From Antilocapra americana (taxonomy: Eukaryota > Chordata > Mammalia > Artiodactyla > Antilocapridae): DNA of 64,000 nucleotides. A model generated the notes under the pieces. It had not been told where the DNA came from, ran no database searches, and worked only from the letters and a program-made list of their open reading frames with translations. The stretch spans positions 55,284-119,283 of the forward strand of contig SRVM01047683.1 of assembly GCA_007570785.1 (NCBI GenBank), in the 5' to 3' direction. Positions 56,850-64,000 of the stretch are shown here, one piece after another (position 1 is the stretch's first letter; the number at the start of each line of letters is the position of its first letter). A program made the position numbers and the translations under genes.

Positions 56850-56966
56850 GGTCTTCAACTTTAGAGAGGTAAGAAGGCCTGGGGAGCTTCTTTAAAATAC
56901 AAACCCCACCTCCCTCCAGCAAAGTCAAAATTGATTCACCCAAGGACAGCAAAAATACACATTCCC

Positions 56967-57120
56967 ACACTTCCCTGGAGGTCCAGTGGTTAAGACTCCA
57001 AATCCCAATGGGGAGGGGGAGGGGGGAGGTGAACTAGTTTGGTCTCTGGTCAGGGACTAGGATCCCACATCACAGTGGCATCACAGTGCAGTTCCCCCTC
57101 TCCAAAAAAAAAAAAAAAAT
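56967..57120 (+). repeat. CHR-type SINE with target-site duplication, inside an older repeat
   Basis: 'acacttccctggaggtccag' to a poly(A) tail at 57104-57119. Flanked by TACACATTCCC at 56956-56966 and 57121-57131. The DNA on either side (about 56870-57240, e.g. 'ggtccagctccctacggttc') looks like a split MER5-type element. Confidence 0.85.
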
Positions 57121-57240
57121 TACACATTCCCTGGTCCAGCTCCCTACGGTTCTGATTCTTTAAGCCCATAGCAGACCCACAAATCTGCATTCCAACAAGT
57201 CGCAGGCCTATCTGAACACAAGAGGTTCTCTGACCACCCT

Positions 57241-59073
57241 AAGAAACACGGCCAAGGAGAGAAAGCAGAGCACGTGGACTGTCCGGAGGGGTTTGGGGGC
57301 CTAATTCCCTACCAGCTCTGCTTTCTCACTGGGCTTTCCAAGCCCTGGATATGGTATCTTCCTCACCTTTGCCATCTTTCTTCATAAGCAGTATGTGTAA
57401 GACAGAATGAAAAGGGGACTTAAGGGGAAAGAGTTTATTTCCTGTACCTATGATTTTTCAGGAGCATCTAGCCAGAGTAAACAGCAACTACCAACACTTC
57501 CTCCCTTCCAAGGGTGCTATGAAGAAAACTGACGTGTTTCCTTTGCTGTGAATGGAATAGTCAAATCTCTTCCTGGAAATGAGTTGATGAACATACAATC
57601 CACACTCTGTAAATTCATCACCAAGATAAAACAGAAATAGCTTCCTCACAACTAAAAGGAAAAACAACCAAAATACTGTATTCCAAATAAAAGTTACTTT
57701 AAAAACCACTTGTTCGATATTTCATGATGAAAGCAGTATACAGAAAAGGAACTGTTTGCTAGCAATAGGCAAAATTTTACCTTTACGATACTGTCATTTT
57801 GCTTTAAAGTCTATTAAAACAATGCAATATACCAAGATCAACAGATTTAACCACATTAGATACACAGAAAAGAAAAAATCTAAGGTTTAATTTTATGTAC
57901 AAATGTAGTACTATCATAATAATATTCACTGAATCCTACAAGCAAATCTCATCTTTTCCCCAAGTTCAACTTAAAGTACCTATACCTTAATCTAACAAAA
58001 TACAAAACACAAAAAGATTCACAAAGAATCATTTCCAAAAATCGCTTACAACTAACAAGAATGCCAAAATATTAAAAATTAAAAAATTTCTTTCTATTTT
58101 TTTTTACAAACACTTAACTTTTCAAAGTTACATATCAAATGATAAATTGCGGTAGGTGACTTTAAAGTTCTTCCTAATTAGACATTAATCTTGGTAATCA
58201 ATTTAGAAAAACCTCAAAAATGTATGTTAGACATAGGCATCACTTTAGCTAAACGTAACAGTAAAATACTTTAAACAGAAGATTATAAAAGGACACTTAA
58301 ATTTTAGCTGAAATTGCAAATTCCACAAAAGTTGCTAAGAAACCAGGAAAACAAGTATCTGCTATAAATTTAAACCTTAGCTAACAATATATTAATATAT
58401 ATAATGCTCCTATAGGCAGCAAAGTGATTACAAGCAATGAAAAATTTTAAATTAAGTCAAAATAAATGATACTTCTTCAAAGTAGTTCCTGGGAAATCCA
58501 CAGTTTAAAATATTTTAATTGTTCAAACTGGGGTCTGAAATTTCTTGTTCAAACCTTCAGACAGCTAACTAATATTATAGTATAACAGACTCTAAAACGG
58601 AGGGACTGGAACAATCAATGAATTTAACTCTTTATTTGATAAACATGAGGAAACTGAGTCCAGAGGTTTTTTTGGTAACTTGAAGAATGATAAACCTGAT
58701 TCCTTAACTCCAATGTTCCCTTTGTACTATTGCTGTGTCCGGTGGTATTTTTTTTTCCTTCTTCTTTTTGAGTATCTCCAATAGGGATAAATAGTGGATT
58801 GCTTTTAGGCAAAAACCAAAAGTTAGTGAACTTTCTAAATGAGGCTACATATTCATGATTTGGGGGGAAAAAATGAATGCTTTCAGAGCCAAATAAGAAA
58901 TTACAGAATTTCTGAGTAGAAGTAACAAGGTAAAGAGAGTATCACCAGGAGTAAACTAAAATTTTCACCACAATCGCGTTTGCAGAAAGCACATTGTAAA
59001 TCAAACGAGCCCATGGCGAAAACAGCAATAGAAACATTTTCTTTCTTTTTGCATCCCACCTAATTTTTGCAAT
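57241..59073. other. No gene seen
   Basis: Very AT-rich. 'aaacatgaggaaactgagtc' near 58645 is a probable MIR remnant. No exon found. Confidence 0.4.
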
Positions 59074-59300
59074 GGCTTCCCAGGTGGCTCCGTAGTAAAG
59101 AACCCGCCTGCCAATGCAGGAGACACACAAGAGATGTGTTTAATCCCTAGGTCAGGAAGATCCCCTGGAAGAGGAACTGGCAAATCCACTCCAGTATTCT
59201 GGCCTGGAACATCTCAGGGCCAGAGGAGCCTGGCGGGCTACAGCGCATGGGGCACCAAACAGTCAGCTCTGACTAGGGACTGAGCAGCGAACACAGTCAC
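59074..59300 (+). repeat. Bov-tA SINE, full length
   Basis: 'ggcttcccaggtggctccgt', 'gcctgccaatgcaggagaca', 'actccagtattctggcctgg' and 'gagcctggcgggctacagcg', ending 'gggactgagcagcgaac'. Confidence 0.93.
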
Positions 59301-59804
59301 TTCGGTGCTCCAGAATCTATCCGTCACACAGCCCTGACTGACTGACCTTATGGAAGCTTGCAGAATCAGAGCAAGGGAGGCGAAAAGGCAGAAATGAACT
59401 GCCCATGGTTTATGACACGTAGTTACTAGGTTTCGGGCAATAGGAATTTGGTGTTTCCTTTCTGGATCATTCTGAAAATACTATCCTTCCTTCCTTCACT
59501 GCGTACAATTTTACTAAAAGTGTGCCATTTTTTCATCGCCTTCCTTTGAAAATCCACCATAGATGTCTAGTTGGTTCTGTTTTCGTTCACTCAAAACTAA
59601 GAAAGAATCTTCAGAGATTCTCTCCTCATACTCTCCTTTAGGTACACAGCTCTTTGCCCAAATATAACTCGTTCACTCTCAAACTAATCATGTATTTCTA
59701 TGATTTTTCAAGTGGAGAGAGGATGAAGACAATATCAAGATGAGACTGTCTTTGTTAAATTTGTCCCTTGTCATCTTGACGGGATCAAAGCTTCTTGCCC
59801 ATTG
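59301..59804. other. No gene seen
   Basis: No repeat or exon recognised. Confidence 0.35.
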
Positions 59805-60300
59805 AAAGATTAAAAATTATCCTACTTTTTCTTTTAGTGCTTTTAAAATTTAATAGTTCACATTTTTACTTTTAATTCTTTTAGAATTTGTGTTTATGTA
59901 AATTTGAGAGCAAGTTTTCCCCCAACTGGGCAGTCAACTGACTCACTATCATTTGCTAAATAATCTTTTTCTCCCGTCACTGATGAGAAATGCCACCTTC
60001 ACGATCTACTAAATTCCCACAAACCTGTCAATTTCTTTTTATTTTGCTTCAACACCTATTTGCTTTATTCCTCTGCCAGTGGTCCACTGATCTAATTATT
60101 GACACATTCACTTTTTGACAGAGGAACATTTTTCGTTTTCAAGATTTTTTTTTGACTATATACATGCATCATTTTCTCAGATCAATTTTTCTCGAGTTTC
60201 CCATCAAAAAAAAAAAAAAAACCCACTGAGTATCTGTTGAAGCAGAATTCCATTAAATATATACATAAAAATGGGGGGGAGACTTTTACAATATTGAGAT
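59805..60300 (-). mobile_element. Old L1 ORF2 / 3' region, reverse
   Basis: 'gtgtttatgtaaatttgaga', 'gatgagaaatgccaccttca', 'ttcctctgccagtggtccac' and 'agcagaattccattaaatat' parallel a reversed, decayed L1. Confidence 0.7.
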
Positions 60301-62729
60301 TCCCATCCAGTAATAAGCAGATAGTATATAAAGCTCCCCACCACACACACACAGACATATACACAAACTCATATATACAATCTCTTATGGTGACTGACTA
60401 GTATTCTGGCCCCATATGAATGATTTTCCTTATTTGCAAACTAACATTTCCATTCCTAAATCACAACATTTTAGAGCTAGAGGGACATGACAGACCACTT
60501 AGTCCAACACCTCTTGTAATCCCAGTCATATTTACCTCAAGCCTACTTAGGAGAATCATTTCAAAATTAATTTTCCTTTAACATGCAACACAATCATAAA
60601 AGTGCTGTTTGAATCACATCAAAAGGCAAACAAGTGGGCCACAACACCAAAGAATGCTTTGAGGTTAGGAATTCTTTTAGAATGAGATCCATACTTGGGT
60701 TCAAAGAGAAAAACGCTGAGCACAATAAGTGCATACACTTGGGACAATCCCAAGCACTGTGTTCAGCAAGTGAAGAGACACGTTTCATGGTTTCATGCAA
60801 TCAGTTCTGACAACCTGACCAACATCTTTTCTTGGGAATGTATCCCAAATCAAATTCTTTGCTCTTAACCTTGAAGTCACATGACCACATGAAGTACATA
60901 CAACTTAAGCAGCAAATAGGACTCAGAGAACAACTGTAAGCCAAAAGATCTGCAGAAAAGCTGAGATGATGTATGTTTACAAACAATGACAAGCTTGCCA
61001 AGAGATTAAAACGAAAAAAGAATAAACACCTTCCTCCAAAGCTTTTACTTATGAAGGATTTCCATGCAAGCCACGAGCCTAGCACGTGTTAAAGAAAGAC
61101 CCTGCTCCTGGAGTATTTCAAGTGAAACAAGAAAAAAAATTAGAAAAATCCTTCCTCAGTAAGCATTTCAATTGAAATATAGTATTACTACATTAGAATA
61201 AGCAACTTAGCTGAATTAGCATGTCTTCGAATATCAACTTTATAAAACATTCAGACGTATATTCTAACCTTGAAGAAAGAACAAAAACCTCCAACATAGT
61301 AAATCACAGATACCTTTCAAAAAAAAAAGTCCACAACCTGAACTTTTACTCTGTCAAATACAAGGAAGGTTTAGGTAAATGGGCTGGGTTGGGGGGGATT
61401 ATTCTGCCTAGAAAATTTGTGAAACAGAACTCCAATTTTAGTATGTCCCAAAAGCTTACTACTAAGAAATACCTAGGATGGATTACATTAGAAACAATTT
61501 CCTCAGGAATCTGAACCTGACACCAAGGTTTTGATTGCCCACATCTCCATGTCTAAGACCTGGACAGATAGGGAATTTAGGCTTATTCGATAGAAGCCTA
61601 CTTATTAATTACAATTTTACTACTATTTGAAAAACTCTCCCCATACTTTTTGTCTCTCTTGCTTTCATCCCTTTGCATGTCACCAACCTGCAAGAAACCA
61701 AAAATAGTATTCCCCATACCAAACACTCTTCCATTTAGTATGAATTGGATGTTTTCAGAGCTAGACTTCCAATTTAAAACTTACCTCAAAATTTTCCCTG
61801 ACCCCAAACTAGGCTCATAATAGCTAAGAGTTAACCATATTTTTTTTGTAACCCCCCCCTTCCTACAAACTTATCAGCAGGAAACAAATTATCTGCAGAC
61901 AGGTCTGGGAAAAAAGGTGCTTGTTCAACCTAGGAACACAAGACCAGGAAAACCACTCACAAGATCAGGAAAACTCCAATCCTCAATTTGCACATAAATT
62001 TTGCAGGACAAAAGCCTCACACTCACACTGTCATTCGTGATTTGACTTAATTCCATGCTTTCTGAAACGTGTGTATTTAAAATTCTGAATAGCGCCTTAG
62101 ACAATTCAAAAGACAACGGGCTTTATTTCAGTTAACCTAGGTACGCCTCAGTAAACTGAAACATCTGAGCACCTAAAATCTCCTCCGAGGCATAGGAGCC
62201 CGAGCAATCTAGGCAAAATGAAGCAATGTACCTGAAGAGCTTCCTATAATTTCTCTTCAGGAAGGTTTTTTTCTCTTGCAAACACTCTCATCCACAACTC
62301 AGTGTTTCCAAAATACACTCAAACTGATTTAAGTTGGAGGACGCAGATTTACCAAGGTTTTTATAAGATCATTTCCTTAGTTTAGCCAGTTAACGCTGTC
62401 CAAAAAAAAGGGGGGGGGGTGCGATGTGCAAGTGGTTTTTGAAGGAGTTACCTGGCACAGGGGAAACATACTAAAAGGGGAAAGGTCTCCAAGCCAAGCT
62501 TGGAGCTCCTGTAACATAAATCACCTGCGTACTGCCCTGGCTCCCAAAAACAACATTCCACCAGAATGTGTATCCAGGTGGCTAAGTGATTTTCTGGAAG
62601 AGTGAATTAAAAATGCTTACGCCCATCACATACTATACAATTTTACCTGTTACTAAGAAAAGGGCACGTCTAATTCAGCCAGACCAAAACCCCTCAAAAA
62701 GTCATTTTTCCTTCAAGGAGAGCAGCAGT
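60301..62729. other. Long AT-rich stretch, no gene
   Basis: 2.4 kb without young repeats. 'agctagagggacatgacaga' near 60475 is like an old mammalian SINE. Homopolymer runs (A8G10) lie at 62401-62419. Open frames up to 97 codons lack support. Confidence 0.4.
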
Positions 62730-63160
62730 TTGTAGTCATTTGCAAGGGACGGGATTGCAGGAGAGGAGGAGGGGGCGTGGAATGGAGGGCGGCCAAGAGA
62801 AGAGTCAGCAGGGGGCCTGCACAGAGCCCCCCCCCCCCCCCAGGCCACTGCCGAAAGAAGGCGGGGAAGAGAGGGGAGAATGTCTCACCGGGGGACAACA
62901 AAGAGGGCAAACTGGTTGGAAGGAAGGTTCCCCCCCAGGAGGTAACCTGAGGTTCAGGTAAAAGGCGCTAGCAACTGGTTGCCTTGGAATACAGGGCAAA
63001 GGGACCCCGGGAATATGAGAGGTCTAAGTAGAAAAGAGGGGAGAGAAAGGGTGAGGCAGGGTCTCCTCTAAATGCGAACCAGGGATGGAGACAAACAGCT
63101 GGACTTGGGCGTCCCTGGGTCAAAAGGCGTGGCCAGGGATCCAGACCCAACCATGATCTA

Positions 63161-63860
<700 letters not shown>

Positions 63861-63870
63861 CGCCGGGATA

Positions 63871-64000
63871 GCCGCCCCGCCGCCTCCACGGGTCCCCGAC
63901 CTCCTTGCCGCCCCGCTGCCTCCCTGGGTCCCCGTCCTCCTCGTTGCCGCCGCCGCCTCCCCTGTTCCACGACCTCCTCGCCGCCCCGCCGCCTCCCCGG
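63871..64000. repeat. GC-rich minisatellite, runs off the window
   Basis: Four units start at 63871, 63907, 63946 and 63980 (36, 39, 34 and at least 21 bp). Each opens GCCGCC(CC)GC and the first three end in GACCTCCT/GTCCTCCT. Confidence 0.85.

Overview
This is ruminant (bovid) nuclear DNA, most likely from cattle or a close relative. The window is packed with repeats confined to or typical of ruminants: BovB RTE-type LINEs and their 3' tails, tRNA-derived Bov-tA SINEs, CHR-type SINEs, young bovine L1s with the G-rich 3' UTR, a bovine-type ERV LTR and bovine mariner copies. There are no prokaryotic operons, and no intact protein-coding gene was found. Open frames of 60-230 codons are nearly all retrotransposon remnants or antisense shadows of them.

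Region by region. 1-24.5 kb is a mosaic of transposons: a mariner with a decayed transposase (4.2-5.3 kb), L1 5'UTR/ORF1 with a nested BovB tail (7.8-9.7 kb), a solo LTR (10.0-11.1 kb), an exact 64-bp tandem duplication and a TG/SINE composite minisatellite (13.05-13.5 kb), two tail-to-tail BovBs (17.1-20.0 kb), and an internally deleted L1 with 20-bp target-site duplications and a BovB nested in it (20.27-24.45 kb). From 24.7 to 31.1 kb the minus strand carries four consecutive exons of an MFSD14B-like major-facilitator transporter. Exons 7 and 8 have good splice sites. The acceptors expected at exons 5 and 6 are missing and the residues are more diverged than expected for an ortholog, so a decaying unprocessed copy is the best reading. 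No first exons (1-4) or last exons (9 onward) were recognised.

31-43 kb is again repeat-rich. Its centre is a 5'-truncated L1 (35.07-38.33 kb) flanked by a direct repeat of about 378 bp that looks like an exceptionally long target-site duplication. Next comes a near full-length BovB on the minus strand (39.6-42.7 kb). 43-62 kb is mostly AT-rich, single-copy-looking DNA with scattered MIR, MER5, L1, CHR and Bov-tA copies. It also holds two splice-flanked candidate exons on the minus strand (53.6 and 47.3 kb) whose phases join into one open frame. I cannot name their gene.

The right end (about 62.7-64.0 kb) is a GC/CpG-rich island. It contains a frameshifted fragment of the first exon of an XK-related (XKR6-like) scramblase gene on the minus strand, and a GC-rich minisatellite that runs off the window. 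Nothing here forms a pathway or operon. The biology is that of transposon insertion, nesting and gene-copy decay. Repeat family names are assigned from memory of consensus sequences, and boundaries are usually good to about 5-30 bp.
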